DNA of 64,000 bases from Streptomyces pyxinae (GTDB lineage Bacteria > Actinomycetota > Actinomycetes > Streptomycetales > Streptomycetaceae): contig NZ_JANUGQ010000003.1 of NCBI RefSeq assembly GCF_024756275.1, forward strand, positions 1-64,000. The letters run 5' to 3'. The notes below the pieces were generated by a model. That model had not been told where the DNA came from. It did no database searches and saw nothing but the letters and a program-made list of their open reading frames with translations. Within the stretch, counting starts at the first letter, position 1. Each line of letters starts with the position of its first letter. Both the position numbers and the translations under genes were made by a program. Shown here in pieces: positions 54,153 through 62,709 of the stretch.

Positions 54153-55487
54153 GTGAACGTGACGCACGATGCCGGCGACCACCGCCGGCCGGGTGACCTG
54201 GGTGGCCCCGACGACTACGACTCCCGTGGTTCCGGCGCCTCCCGGGCCGCCCGCGACGGGCTCCTGGGCTCGAAGGACGCCGGGAGGGCGAACCGGGTCG
54301 GGATCGGCGTCCCCCCGCTCAACCGCCGCCAGGCCGCCGTCAAATCGCTGTGGGTCGGGATCTGGCTGCTCTACATGAGCGCTCCCGTCGTCGACCTGGT
54401 CTCCGGCGGCCACGGCCCGGTCGCCCGGGTGCTCGGCGCGCTGGGGCTCGCGGTCTTCGTCGGCTGGTACCTGGTGCTGGTCTTCCGGATGGTCCGGCGG
54501 TTGCCGGAGCGCCGGGTGCTGGTCTCGCTGGCGGTCATGACCGGACTCGCCCTGCTGCTCGCGCTCTCGCTGGGGCGGGAGTGGCTGGTCCTCTTCGTGT
54601 ACGGCTCCATCGCCTCCGGTGCCGCGCTGCCCGGCCGACTGGCCCGCTGGACCGTGCCCGCCACCACGGCGCTGCTGGCCGGCACCGCGACCCTGGTGCC
54701 CGGCGGGGACGACTACCTCGCCGGGCTGGTCGTACCGGCGCTGCTCGGTGGCTTCGCCATGGTCGGTACCCGGCAGATGATCGTGACCACCGTCGAACTG
54801 CGCCAGGCGCGAGCCACCGTGGCGCAGCTCGCCGCCAACGAGGAGCGGCTCCGGCTCGCTCGCGACCTGCACGACCTGCTGGGCCACTCGCTCTCGCTGA
54901 TCACCCTCAAGAGCGAGCTGGCCGGCCGGATGCTGCCCGACCACCCGGACCGGGCCGCCCAGCAGGTGGCCGACATCGAGAGGGTCAGCCGGCAGGCGCT
55001 GACCGACGTCCGGGAGGCGGTCACCGGTTACCGGCGGCCCACCCTGCCGGGCGAGCTGGCCGGCGCCCGTACGGCTCTGGCGGCGGCCGGCGTGGTGGCG
55101 GACCTGCCGCTGGACCCGGACGCCCCGGCCACCGCCGGGCTCTCCGAGGAGGCCGAGTCCGCGCTGGCCTGGTCGCTGCGGGAGGCGGTGACCAACGTCG
55201 TACGGCACAGCGGCGCCCGGCACTGCCGGGTGCGCCTCGTGGCCCGGCAGACGCTCGACGGCCCGCAGCTGGAACTGTCGGTGGCCGACGACGGGACGGC
55301 CGGTACGGCGAGCGCCGGCCGAGCCGCCGACCCGGCCGCGTCCCGCACCGCACCGCTCCCCGGCAACGGCCTGACCGGCCTGACCGAGCGCCTGGCAGCC
55401 GTCAACGGCACCCTGACCGCCGCCCCCGCTCCCGGCGGCCGGGGCTTCACCCTCACCGCCCGCGTCCCCCTGCAGCCGGAAGCCTGA
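54153..55487 (+). CDS. sensor histidine kinase (DesK/NarX class)
   Basis: A 444-aa kinase. A 50-residue Gly/Asp-rich N-tail, about five TMs (residues about 65-205), then HisKA_3 with phosphoacceptor His240 in RDLHDLLGHSLSLI, and a HATPase domain (WSLREAVTNVVRHSGARHCR; VADDGTAG). Similar kinases sense membrane state or cell-envelope antibiotics. GTG 54153. Its cognate response regulator is not the next gene but the one at 57509, about 2 kb downstream. Confidence 0.93.
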   Translation: MNVTHDAGDHRRPGDLGGPDDYDSRGSGASRAARDGLLGSKDAGRANRVGIGVPPLNRRQAAVKSLWVGIWLLYMSAPVVDLVSGGHGPVARVLGALGLAVFVGWYLVLVFRMVRRLPERRVLVSLAVMTGLALLLALSLGREWLVLFVYGSIASGAALPGRLARWTVPATTALLAGTATLVPGGDDYLAGLVVPALLGGFAMVGTRQMIVTTVELRQARATVAQLAANEERLRLARDLHDLLGHSLSLITLKSELAGRMLPDHPDRAAQQVADIERVSRQALTDVREAVTGYRRPTLPGELAGARTALAAAGVVADLPLDPDAPATAGLSEEAESALAWSLREAVTNVVRHSGARHCRVRLVARQTLDGPQLELSVADDGTAGTASAGRAADPAASRTAPLPGNGLTGLTERLAAVNGTLTAAPAPGGRGFTLTARVPLQPEA

Positions 55488-55707
55488 GCGACGGGACGCT
55501 CGGCCGCCGGCCACGGTCCGGACATCAGTTCGCGGTGGATATGCGCAGGTTGTGGCATGGACGGCCCGGCAAGAGCGGCCCTAGCGTCGTCCCGGCGGCG
55601 GAGGATCACCCGGCCGCAGCGGTAGCGGCCCCGAGCGGCAGGACCATATCCGCGCGCGCCGGTCGAGGCGTACATCGGTTCGAGCCCGCCACCACAGGAG
55701 GCACCTC

Positions 55708-55839
55708 ATGGGTCAGCACGACAAGCCCGGTGACGACAACGGCGGCGACTTGCTCCCCGGGCAGCCGTGGACTCCCCCCGGCAAGCCGCCATCGCCGGAC
55801 GGCGGTTCCCCCGAGGGAGACGGGGACCATCGCAAGTGA
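55708..55839 (+). CDS. 43-aa Asp/Gly/Pro-rich peptide, candidate RiPP precursor
   Basis: ATG 55708 has CAGGAGG 8 nt upstream. The peptide starts MGQHDKPGDDNGGDLLPGQP and ends SPDGGSPEGDGDHRK; it has several Asp-Gly, Asp-Asn and Asp-Asp steps, no hydrophobic signal, and no Cys. Its stop overlaps the GTG of a PIMT-like methyltransferase gene (GTGA). PIMT-like enzymes in RiPP clusters methylate Asp side chains to form aspartimides or isoaspartates, and Asp-Gly sites are favoured, so this is a plausible substrate. An ATP-grasp ligase, expected in graspetide clusters, is absent. Otherwise unrecognised. Confidence 0.62.
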   Translation: MGQHDKPGDDNGGDLLPGQPWTPPGKPPSPDGGSPEGDGDHRK

Positions 55840-57035
55840 GCCAGGAGCCCGACCTGGCGGACCGCGTCGATCACTATGGGGAGTTGACGCGGTCACTGCT
55901 CGACTCCGGTGCTCTGACCACCGATTGGTCCGAGGCCTTCGACGCGGTCCCGCGCGCCGCCTTCCTGCCGGACCTGGCCTGGCCCCACGACATGGACACC
56001 GGGACCGACCGGGCGGTGGACCGGCGTACGGACCCGGAGGACTGGGAGCGGGCGGTGTACGCCAACGTCCCGATCACGACCCAGTGGGACGACGGAAAGC
56101 ACTCCGGCTCCGAACCGGGGCGGGTGCCGACAAGTTCGGCGAGCATGCCGTCCGTCGTCACACGCATGCTGGCCGACCTCGCTGTCTTCCCGGACGCGCG
56201 CGTGCTGGAGATCGGTACGGGCACGGGGTGGAACGCCGGACTGCTGTCGGCCCGGCTGGGCGACCGGTGCGTCGTCACGGTCGAGGTGGACGAGACGGTG
56301 GCGGTATCGGCGCGCGCCGCCCTCGCCCGTCTCGGGCTGCGTCCGAAGGTGGTGTGCGGTGACGGCGGGGAGGGCCACCCGGACGAAGCTCCCTATGATC
56401 GCGTGATCGTCACGGCGGGAGTACGGCAGCTGCCTGCCGCCTGGCTGGAGCAGACCCGCCCCGGCGGCCTGATCGTCGCCCCGTGGGGAACGCACTACTC
56501 GGACGAGGACGCTCTGGTCCGGCTGACCGTGGCCGACGACGGCAGCGCGAGCGGGCCCTTCCTGCGCCCGCTGGAGTTCATGAAGCTTCGCGCTCAGCGG
56601 CTGGACTGGCGGCGCTTCGGCAACCACGTGGGGGAGTATCCCGGGGACGCCGCCGAGACGGAGACATCCGTCAGCCTGTCGGACCTGGGCGAGGACCGGC
56701 GCTTCCTGGGGCCGAAGTTCGTGCTGGGTCTGTGCGTCCCGGACTGCGCGCATGTGGTCAACTCCGGCGAGGACAGCTCCACGGTCTGGTTCTTCGACAT
56801 GACCGAGGGGTCACGCTCGTGGGCTTCGGTCGTCTTCCGCACGGGGGCGCGCCCGGCCACTGTTCATCAGTCCGGCCCGCGCAAGCTCTGGGACGAGGTG
56901 TCCGGGGCGCTGGAATGGTGGCGGGAGCGGGGATCGCCGGGGTTGGGCTCCTTCGGGCTCACCGTCCTCCCGGACGGGACACATCGGCCGTGGTTGGCCG
57001 AGCCCGACCACCCCGTCCCGTCCTTCGCCGGGTAG
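55836..57035 (+). CDS. PIMT-like (isoaspartyl-type) methyltransferase
   Basis: A 399-aa SAM-dependent methyltransferase. The Rossmann core motif I is VLEIGTGTGWNAGLLSARLG (about 127-146), with a VTVEVDE motif and a YDRVIVTAGVRQLP motif typical of protein-L-isoaspartate O-methyltransferases. The N-terminal 65 residues (WSEAFDAVPRAAFLPDLAW) match the substrate-loop region; the C-terminal 170 residues are an extension beyond a housekeeping PIMT (about 220 aa). Such long PIMT-like proteins occur in RiPP clusters. Coupled to the 43-aa peptide by GTGA overlap. Confidence 0.88.
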   Translation: MSQEPDLADRVDHYGELTRSLLDSGALTTDWSEAFDAVPRAAFLPDLAWPHDMDTGTDRAVDRRTDPEDWERAVYANVPITTQWDDGKHSGSEPGRVPTSSASMPSVVTRMLADLAVFPDARVLEIGTGTGWNAGLLSARLGDRCVVTVEVDETVAVSARAALARLGLRPKVVCGDGGEGHPDEAPYDRVIVTAGVRQLPAAWLEQTRPGGLIVAPWGTHYSDEDALVRLTVADDGSASGPFLRPLEFMKLRAQRLDWRRFGNHVGEYPGDAAETETSVSLSDLGEDRRFLGPKFVLGLCVPDCAHVVNSGEDSSTVWFFDMTEGSRSWASVVFRTGARPATVHQSGPRKLWDEVSGALEWWRERGSPGLGSFGLTVLPDGTHRPWLAEPDHPVPSFAG

Positions 57036-57508
57036 ACCGAGCCGAGCCGCCTCGTGGACGCCGCCGGTGGGCACCACCGCGGACCGGCCGGGTGAGTGGG
57101 CGGGGAAAGGGGCGCCGCGCCCCGGCGTCCCGCCGGCCAGGATCGTCCCCGCCAGCGGCTGCCGCCGAGGCCTGGCCGCCCGCCCGCCGCACCTGCCCGG
57201 CCGGGGCCGCTGGTGGCGGGGCCATTGACACCGCTCCGGACGGCGACCACGGACCACCGCCCGGAGGGGACACCATCCTCGCACCCGCCCGGGCCGGGGA
57301 CCAGCACATGACGGGACAACCATGGGTGAACGAGCCCATGGAACGGCTCGACAACCCGGCAGCCTCGACGACGGGGGCGCGCCGTCCGAGGCGTGGCCCC
57401 ACCGCGCACCAACCGCGCACCGGCCGCCCACCGGGCGCCGGCCGTCCACCGCGCACCGGCCGCCGCCCGGCCCCTCCGTGATCGGGCGGCGGGCCTAGGA
57501 TCAGGGGC
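57036..57508. other. spacer between methyltransferase and response regulator
   Basis: 473 bp. A reading frame from ATG 57308 to TGA 57481 encodes 57 aa starting MTGQPWVNEPMERLDNPAAS and ending in an Arg/Pro/Gly repeat (TGRPPGAGRPPRTGRRP); coding support is weak and it is not called as a gene. GCACCGGCCG-type repeats occupy 57415-57470. TAGGAT at 57497-57502 lies just before the response regulator start and could be a -10, giving a very short leader. Confidence 0.4.
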
Positions 57509-58135
57509 ATGACCGCCCCGACCGAGCGCCCGATCCGTGTCCTGCTGGCCGAGGACCAGTCGATGGTCCGGGAGGCCCTGGCCGCCCTGCTCGGGCTGGA
57601 GCCGGACATCGCGGTGGTGGCCCAAGTGGCGCGCGGGGACGAGGTGGTGGCGGCGGCCCGGGCACACGATGTGAATGTCGCGCTGCTCGACATCGAGATG
57701 CCCGGACTGACCGGCATCGAGGCCGCCCGCGAGCTGCGCGACGCCGTGCCCGGACTGCGGATCGTCGTCCTGACGACGTTCGGCCGCCCCGGCTACCTGC
57801 GCGGCGCCATGGAGGCCGGCGCCTCGGCCTTTCTGGTCAAGGACGCCCCGGCCGCCCAACTGGCCGATGCCGTACGGAAGGTGATGGCCGGCGAGCGGGT
57901 CATCGATCCGACCCTGGCGGCCGCCGCCCTGGCGGAGGGACCGAACCCGCTCACCGACCGGGAGCGCGAGGTGCTGCGCGCGGCGGCCGGCGGGGCCGCC
58001 AACGCCGACCTGGCCGCGCAGTTGCACCTCTCGCCCGGGACGGTACGCAACTACCTCTCCACCGCCATCCAGAAGACCTCCGCCCGCAACCGGGCCGACG
58101 CCGTCCGGATCGCCCGGGAGAAGGGCTGGCTGTAG
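57509..58135 (+). CDS. NarL-family response regulator
   Basis: A 208-aa regulator. Receiver: acidic pair E15-D16 and phosphoacceptor D61 in LLDIEMPG, and LVKD for the conserved Lys; C-terminal LuxR HTH (LTDREREVLRAAAGGAANAD, SPGTVRNYLSTAIQKTSARN). Expected to be phosphorylated by the kinase at 54153 and to act at the ATGACA-N2-TGTCAT site ahead of the ABC genes. ATG 57509. Separated from its kinase by the peptide/methyltransferase pair. Confidence 0.93.
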   Translation: MTAPTERPIRVLLAEDQSMVREALAALLGLEPDIAVVAQVARGDEVVAAARAHDVNVALLDIEMPGLTGIEAARELRDAVPGLRIVVLTTFGRPGYLRGAMEAGASAFLVKDAPAAQLADAVRKVMAGERVIDPTLAAAALAEGPNPLTDREREVLRAAAGGAANADLAAQLHLSPGTVRNYLSTAIQKTSARNRADAVRIAREKGWL

Positions 58136-58393
58136 CCGGACCCGGCGGATCCCGACCGGCGGGCTCCCGGCCGACGGCCTCGGACCGACGACCCCCGACC
58201 GACGGACCGGCCGAATTCGTCTCCGTACGCGCTGTTAGGGATCTTGCTCGGGGGCAAGCGCTCTCCAACGGCACCTCACGGCATCTCCTCGGGAACCAGC
58301 GGGAGTTGAGCGCCCCGCTCACCTGCCCGGAACCGTGGCGGCCGTGGCGAAATCACCGGACTCGCACAAGGGTCGTACGACGAGGAGGCAGGC

Positions 58394-58573
58394 GTGGACG
58401 GCAAGATCCTGGCTTCGTTCCCGGCAGGCGCACCCCGGGGCTCGTGGCCCGCGGAGGAGTACGCGGCGCGCAGGCGCGAGGAGGGCGTACCGGCCGAGGT
58501 GGTCATGGACATCACCCGTGACGCCTATCTGGTGGTGGACCGCGCCCCGTCCTCGGCCATGGCCGCCGCCTGA
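58394..58573 (+). CDS. small conserved hypothetical protein
   Basis: A 59-aa protein from GTG 58394, with GAGGAGG 5 nt upstream. Reads VDGKILASFPAGAPRGSWPA, then EEYAARRREEGVPAEVVMDI, and a hydrophobic end DAYLVVDRAP. The composition and motif EYAARRREEGVPAEVVMD are familiar from streptomycete small proteins of unknown role. Its last 49 nt overlap the 3' end of the convergent nitroreductase gene. Confidence 0.75.
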   Translation: MDGKILASFPAGAPRGSWPAEEYAARRREEGVPAEVVMDITRDAYLVVDRAPSSAMAAA

Positions 58574-59643
58574 CCGCTCCCCGACTCACCCGGGCCACTC
58601 GGATCACCCCTGTCCGCCGGGCCGTCCGGCTCTCCCCCGCCGTCCGGTACGACCTCCAGCACCTCGGTCACCGGCCGCCGGGGCGGGGCGCCGGAGGCGT
58701 CGGAGCCGTACCCGAAGCGCAGCATCAGCTGCGGGTGACCGGCGGCGGAGAGCGGATCGCGGACGGCCCAGCGCAGTTCGGGCCGCTCCACGGACTGCGA
58801 GTTCAGGGACGTGGCCAGTCCGTCCCGGGTCGCTCGCAACAGCACCCGTTCCAGGGCCTGCCCGGCCCGCAGCCAGTCCCCCGGGCGGTCGTACCGGGTG
58901 GAGAGCACCGCGAGCCGGGGCGCCCGCTCGAACTCCGCCGCCTCCGGGGGCTCGTCCCCGCCGCCCGGGCCCGGGCCCTCGTGGACCTTCCCGTACGCCC
59001 TGACGGGTACCGGCCCGGCGGCCGGGCGCGGTCCGAAGGCGTACCCGGGGATGCCGTCCGGCCCCGCCCCGGGCCCGGTCCACCGGGCGACCTCCGCCCG
59101 CGCGGCCGGGTCCGCCGCCTCGGCCCGCTCGGCCTCGTCCAGCAGCGCCAGCGCGTCGGCCACCTGCCAGGCGCCCAGGAGCGACAGCCGGGCCCCCTCG
59201 GCGAGGGCGGCGCCGCACAGTCCGTCGAGCAACTCTTCCGGTACCGGCTCCTCGGTGAAGGGTGTCCGGACGCTGCGCCGCCGGGCGATCGCCGGGTACA
59301 GCTCCGCGAGCCCGGGGTCGGGAGCCTCGCCCCGGTCGAACGCGACGGCGGCCAGCAGCTCCGGGTCGGCCGGGTCCGGCAGCTCCCGCACGACCGCCCG
59401 CCACCCCGCGCGCGCCGCCGCGACCCGCAGGTTGAGGAGCGCCGCCCCGCAGCCGAGGTGCAGCGCCCGGTCGTCCGGGTCGGTCCGGGACAGCCGGCGC
59501 CCCGGATCGGCGCGCAGGGCCAGCTCGCCGGTGGCGGTGTTCCAACGGAAGGCCCAAGGCTGGGCGTTGAGCAGGGAGGGCGCCGCGCAGGCGTCCTCCA
59601 CCAGACGGGTGACCGTCGCCGTGCCGGGCTGGACGGAGGGCAT
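58525..59643 (-). CDS. Acg-type nitroreductase-family protein
   Basis: A 372-aa flavin-fold protein. N-terminal LVEDACAAPSLLNAQPWAF, then a GCGAALLNLRVAAARAGW motif, RRSVRTPFTEEPVPEELLDG, and SVERPELRWAVRDPLSAAGH followed by PQLMLRFGYG, as in the Acg/nitroreductase family of actinobacteria (in mycobacteria part of the DosR regulon). ATG 59643 has GAAGGGGAAG upstream. The C-terminal 40 residues are an Asp/Gly/Pro/Ser-rich tail that overlaps the neighbouring small gene antisense. Enzyme activity is unproven for the group; some members sequester FMN. Confidence 0.87.
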   Translation of the reverse strand: MPSVQPGTATVTRLVEDACAAPSLLNAQPWAFRWNTATGELALRADPGRRLSRTDPDDRALHLGCGAALLNLRVAAARAGWRAVVRELPDPADPELLAAVAFDRGEAPDPGLAELYPAIARRRSVRTPFTEEPVPEELLDGLCGAALAEGARLSLLGAWQVADALALLDEAERAEAADPAARAEVARWTGPGAGPDGIPGYAFGPRPAAGPVPVRAYGKVHEGPGPGGGDEPPEAAEFERAPRLAVLSTRYDRPGDWLRAGQALERVLLRATRDGLATSLNSQSVERPELRWAVRDPLSAAGHPQLMLRFGYGSDASGAPPRRPVTEVLEVVPDGGGEPDGPADRGDPSGPGESGSGQAAAMAEDGARSTTR

Positions 59644-60023
59644 CGCTTCCCCTTCGTACGGTTCCTGCGCTCTCGTACGGGACGTCCGGCGCGGCCCCGG
59701 TGCGGGGCGGGTCCGACGGCTCCCGTACGGAACGTTCGGCGCACCCTCCAGCCTGCCCGGCCCACCGGACCGCCGGCAGGGGCGTACGGCCCGGCCCGCC
59801 GGGCGGAAGGTCCCGCCCGGCGGGCCGGAGCGGGGGCCCGGGGGTCCCGGGGGTGCTCCGACCGGGCGACCGGGGGTCCCGGGAGCGTTCCGACGGGGGC
59901 CCGGGGGTCCCGGCAGGCGGCGGCACCGGCGCCCCCCCCTCGGCGTCAAGACGCCGCTCGGGCTCCGTCAGTGTGGCGTAAAGCGGCGGCGCCATCGCGG
60001 GTCCGGGGACGTACCGTCGGGCC
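59644..60023. other. intergenic region with GGGGGTCCCGGG repeats
   Basis: 380 bp between divergent genes, with no gene accepted. Three copies of a GGGGGTCCCGGG(GGT) element occur at about 59840-59910, each preceded by GGGGGCCC or CGACCGGG, a hairpin-prone slippage array. No clear promoter elements. Confidence 0.45.
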
Positions 60024-60563
60024 ATGGGTGGCAGCACCGCCGCCGGGCCCGCCGGGTCCCGCGCGGCCATGGCCGAGGACGGCGAATGGGGCTCGCGCCT
60101 CCGGTTCGCCGGCGGCTGCGCCGGGACCTTCCTGGTGCTGCTGCTGACGGTCGACGCGGCGGCCGGTACCCTCACCGGGCCGCGCGCCCTGCTGTGGACC
60201 GTGCTGGCCGCCCTGCTGCTCCTGGTCCTGGTCCCGGACCGGGTGTCGGCGCGGCCCGGGCTGCTGGTCTCGCGCGGGGTGCTGGCCGAGCGCTGGGTGC
60301 GTACCGACCGGCTGGTGTCGGTCGCCTGGACCGACGGGGTGGCCCAGCGGCTGGTCCTGCGGGACGCGGAGGACGGCGAGGTCGAGCTGGACCCCCGGGT
60401 GCTGGCCGGCAACCCGGCGCTCTGGCTGCTGCTGGACGCGGGCCTCCGGGCCAGCGCGAGCCATGGCACGCTGCGGTGCGGCACGACGGCCCTGGGCCGG
60501 CTGGCGGACCGGGTCGAGGGGGAGGCGGTGCGCGCCGTCTTCAAGGTGTCCGGCCTAAGGTAG
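60024..60563 (+). CDS. membrane protein of unknown function
   Basis: A 179-aa protein. Two TMs (GGCAGTFLVLLLTVDAAAGT and ALLWTVLAALLLLVLVPD, residues about 30-75) followed by a soluble domain with PH-like strand order (LLVSRGVLAERWVRTDRLVS, VAQRLVLRDAEDGEVELDP). ATG 60024; MAEDGEW at residue 16 is an alternative start. Single gene. Confidence 0.7.
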   Translation: MGGSTAAGPAGSRAAMAEDGEWGSRLRFAGGCAGTFLVLLLTVDAAAGTLTGPRALLWTVLAALLLLVLVPDRVSARPGLLVSRGVLAERWVRTDRLVSVAWTDGVAQRLVLRDAEDGEVELDPRVLAGNPALWLLLDAGLRASASHGTLRCGTTALGRLADRVEGEAVRAVFKVSGLR

Positions 60564-60892
60564 GCCCGAGGGCTGGGGCCTGGGGCTGGGGCCTGCGGAC
60601 CAGGACCCGGGCACACCGGAGCCGGCGCCCCGGCGCACCGGGGGTGGGATCCGGCGCACCGGAAGGGGGCCGGATCCCGGGCCGGCGTTCGCGTACCAGT
60701 TCCAGCGCGCGGAGCCGTCTTCCGGCGCGCGGGGCTGTCTTCCGGCGCGCGGAGCCGTCGGAGTCGCCGGGCCCACCACTTCCCGCCCCGGCCGCGCCCC
60801 CGTGCGTCCGCGCGCCCGTCCCGGCCGCACTGCCCGGCCCCGCCACCGGGCATCTCCCCCCAGCACGCCTCGCTCGTCCAGAAGGAGAACCC
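60564..60892. other. intergenic region with short repeats
   Basis: 329 bp. GGGGCCTGGGGCTGGGGCCT at its start, CCGGCGCACCGG copies near 60620-60665, and a 20-21-bp repeat GTCTTCCGGCGCGCGGGGCT (two and a half copies, about 60717-60761). It precedes the secreted crystallin-like gene and must contain its promoter; no gene seen. Confidence 0.45.
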
Positions 60893-61441
60893 ATGCGCGC
60901 ACTCCGCCTTCCGCGCTCCGCCCGCTCCAGGTTCACCGCGGTACTGGCCTCCGCCGCCTTCCTGCTGCCCACCGCCACCGCCCAGGCCGCCCAGTCAGCT
61001 CCCGCCGCGCCCGCCCGGCACTGTGTGGTCGTCCTCGACCAGCTGCGCCCGGGCGAGTCCGCCTCGCGGGTGCTCTCCCGCGACTGCGCCACCGGCACCG
61101 AGGCACCGGCACCGACCGGCCGGGCGGCCGCCGCCACTCTGCTGATGACCTGGTACGCGGACATCGACTACGGCGGCGACAGCACCCAGATCCGCGGCAG
61201 TTACGGCGGCTGCAACGCCGAGGGTTACGGCTTCGCCTATGTGGGCGACGCCTGGAACGACCGGATCAGCTCCTTCAAGACCTTCAACTCCTGCGACACC
61301 GTCTCGGGCTACGACCACGCCAACTACGGCCTCGACGTCTACTACTGCGGCAGGTGCGGGTCCGGCGGCACCTTCAGCGAGCCGTATGTGGGCAACAACG
61401 CCAACGACCGCATCAGTTCCTGGTGGATCAGCCGGTCCTGA
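60893..61441 (+). CDS. secreted beta/gamma-crystallin-like protein
   Basis: A 182-aa precursor with Sec signal (RFTAVLASAAFLLPTATAQA, cleavage after AQA). The C-terminal domain (about 95-180) has two Greek-key-like halves, each ending in the calcium-binding NDRISS motif (WNDRISSFK and NANDRISSWW), preceded by YADIDYGGDSTQIRG. Cys pairs (GGCN, NSCD, YCGRCG) suggest disulfides. Such extracellular proteins bind Ca2+ and are stable; some inhibit proteases or kill competitors. AAGGAG before ATG 60893. Confidence 0.87.
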   Translation: MRALRLPRSARSRFTAVLASAAFLLPTATAQAAQSAPAAPARHCVVVLDQLRPGESASRVLSRDCATGTEAPAPTGRAAAATLLMTWYADIDYGGDSTQIRGSYGGCNAEGYGFAYVGDAWNDRISSFKTFNSCDTVSGYDHANYGLDVYYCGRCGSGGTFSEPYVGNNANDRISSWWISRS

Positions 61442-61448
61442 TCCAGCC

Positions 61449-61474
61449 GGCCGACCGCTCGGTACCGGTCGGCC
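61449..61474 (+). terminator. terminator after the crystallin-like gene
   Basis: 9-bp perfect stem GGCCGACCG / CGGTCGGCC with an 8-nt loop, starting 8 nt after the stop codon. Confidence 0.7.
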
Positions 61475-61543
61475 CGGCCATTACCGGCCACCCGCCGAGG
61501 CTTCCGTGACGCCCTCTCCGCCGTGTGCTTCTATGCTTCTGAC

Positions 61544-61565
61544 GTTTCTACACACATGTAGAAAC
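61544..61565 (+). promoter_or_regulatory. palindrome GTTTCTACA-N4-TGTAGAAAC upstream of spo0M
   Basis: Perfect 9-bp inverted arms with a 4-nt spacer (CACA), 67 nt before the Spo0M start. The inner TCTACA-N4-TGTAGA core recurs upstream of the terB-like gene (62710-62725). TACA/TGTA dyads resemble operators of BlaI/MecI/CopY repressors, whose usual partner, an M56 metallopeptidase, is encoded at the window's end. Confidence 0.85.
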
Positions 61566-61631
61566 ACTCTCAGACATCGCGGACATCGCCCCAGGGCATC
61601 ACTAGGGCATCACTAAGGAGTGAACGCCACC

Positions 61632-62681
61632 ATGGTGTTCAAGAAGCTGCTCGGCTCCCTCGGCGTCGGCGGCCCCGCCGTGGACACGGTCCTCGACCCG
61701 GGCGCGGCACTGCCCGGCTCCGGCCTCACCGGTCAGATCCATCTCCGGGGCGGCCAGGCCGACTTCGACATCGAGCACATCACCCTGGAACTCGTCGCCC
61801 GGGTGGAGGCGGAGTCCTCCGAGGGCGAGCGGGAGGGCACCGTCACGTTCGAGCGGTACACGGTGGCCGGCGGCTTCCGGCTCGCCGAGGGGGAGCGGCG
61901 CTCGCTGCCGTTCTCGGTCACCCTGCCGTGGGAGACGCCGGTGACCGAGCTGTACGGGCAGCCGCTCGGCATCGTCCTCGGCGTCCGTACCGAGCTGGGG
62001 GTGGCCGGCGCCCGGGACAAGGGCGACCTGGACCCGCTGGCGGTCCGCCCGCTGCCGGTGCAGGAGGCGGTACTCGAGGCGTTCGGACAGCTCGGTTTCG
62101 GCTTCCGGGCCGCCGATCTGGAGTACGGTCACATCGGTGGTACCGGTCAACTGCTGCCGTTCTACCAGGAGATCGAGCTGAGCCCGGCGCCCCGGTACGC
62201 GCACGCGGTGAGCGAGATCGAGGTGACCTTCCTGGCCACGCCCGCCGGGACGGACGTGGTGCTGGAGGCGGACAAGCGCGGCGGCCCGTTCGGCGGCGGC
62301 GGAGACGTACTCAACCGGTACACGGTCAGCCATGACCAGGCGGCCACCACCGACTGGAACGCCCTGGTGGACGGCTGGGTCGCCCAACTGGTGGACCATC
62401 ACGCCAAGTCCGCCGCCCACTCCCCGTACTCCCCGTCCCCGTACGCCTCCTCCTACGAGCATCACGCGCCGCACCACACCAGCCACGGCCACCCCCACGG
62501 AGAGGACCGCGGCCACGGCCACCACCGCTCCGGCCCCGGCATGGGCACGGCCGTCGCCGCCGGTGCCGCCGGGCTCGCGGTCGGGGTGGCCGGCGGTCTG
62601 GTGGCGGCCGAAGTCGTGGACGAGGTGGGCGACTTCTTCGAGGGCGACGACGAAGGGGGCGACGAGGACGGCGACGACTGA
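61632..62681 (+). CDS. spo0M: Spo0M-like (sporulation control) arrestin-fold protein
   Basis: A 349-aa protein. N-terminal Spo0M domain (1-240): MVFKKLLGSLGVGGPAVDTV, then GGQADFDIEHITLELVARVE, with an arrestin-like beta-sandwich pattern. A His-rich segment (about 270-300: HHAPHHTSHGHPHGEDRGHG) follows, then a hydrophobic Ala/Gly helix (TAVAAGAAGLAVGVAGGLVA) and an acidic tail ending GDEDGDD. ATG 61632 is chosen; AAGGAG lies 11 nt upstream (GTG 61620 is too close to it). Spo0M regulates early sporulation in Bacillus; the Streptomyces role is unclear. It shares an operator-like palindrome with the terB-like gene. Confidence 0.9.
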   Translation: MVFKKLLGSLGVGGPAVDTVLDPGAALPGSGLTGQIHLRGGQADFDIEHITLELVARVEAESSEGEREGTVTFERYTVAGGFRLAEGERRSLPFSVTLPWETPVTELYGQPLGIVLGVRTELGVAGARDKGDLDPLAVRPLPVQEAVLEAFGQLGFGFRAADLEYGHIGGTGQLLPFYQEIELSPAPRYAHAVSEIEVTFLATPAGTDVVLEADKRGGPFGGGGDVLNRYTVSHDQAATTDWNALVDGWVAQLVDHHAKSAAHSPYSPSPYASSYEHHAPHHTSHGHPHGEDRGHGHHRSGPGMGTAVAAGAAGLAVGVAGGLVAAEVVDEVGDFFEGDDEGGDEDGDD

Positions 62682-62709
62682 TCCGGGTCTTACGGGCGCC
62701 CTGATAACT

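Noticed and set aside
55708..57035. Classical graspetide cluster
   Set aside because: No ATP-grasp ligase gene is present in the surrounding sequence; only the peptide and the methyltransferase are seen.
57308..57481. 57-aa small gene before the response regulator
   Set aside because: It starts plausibly but turns into Arg/Pro/Gly repeats and has only a weak ribosome site; mentioned in the spacer entry, not called.
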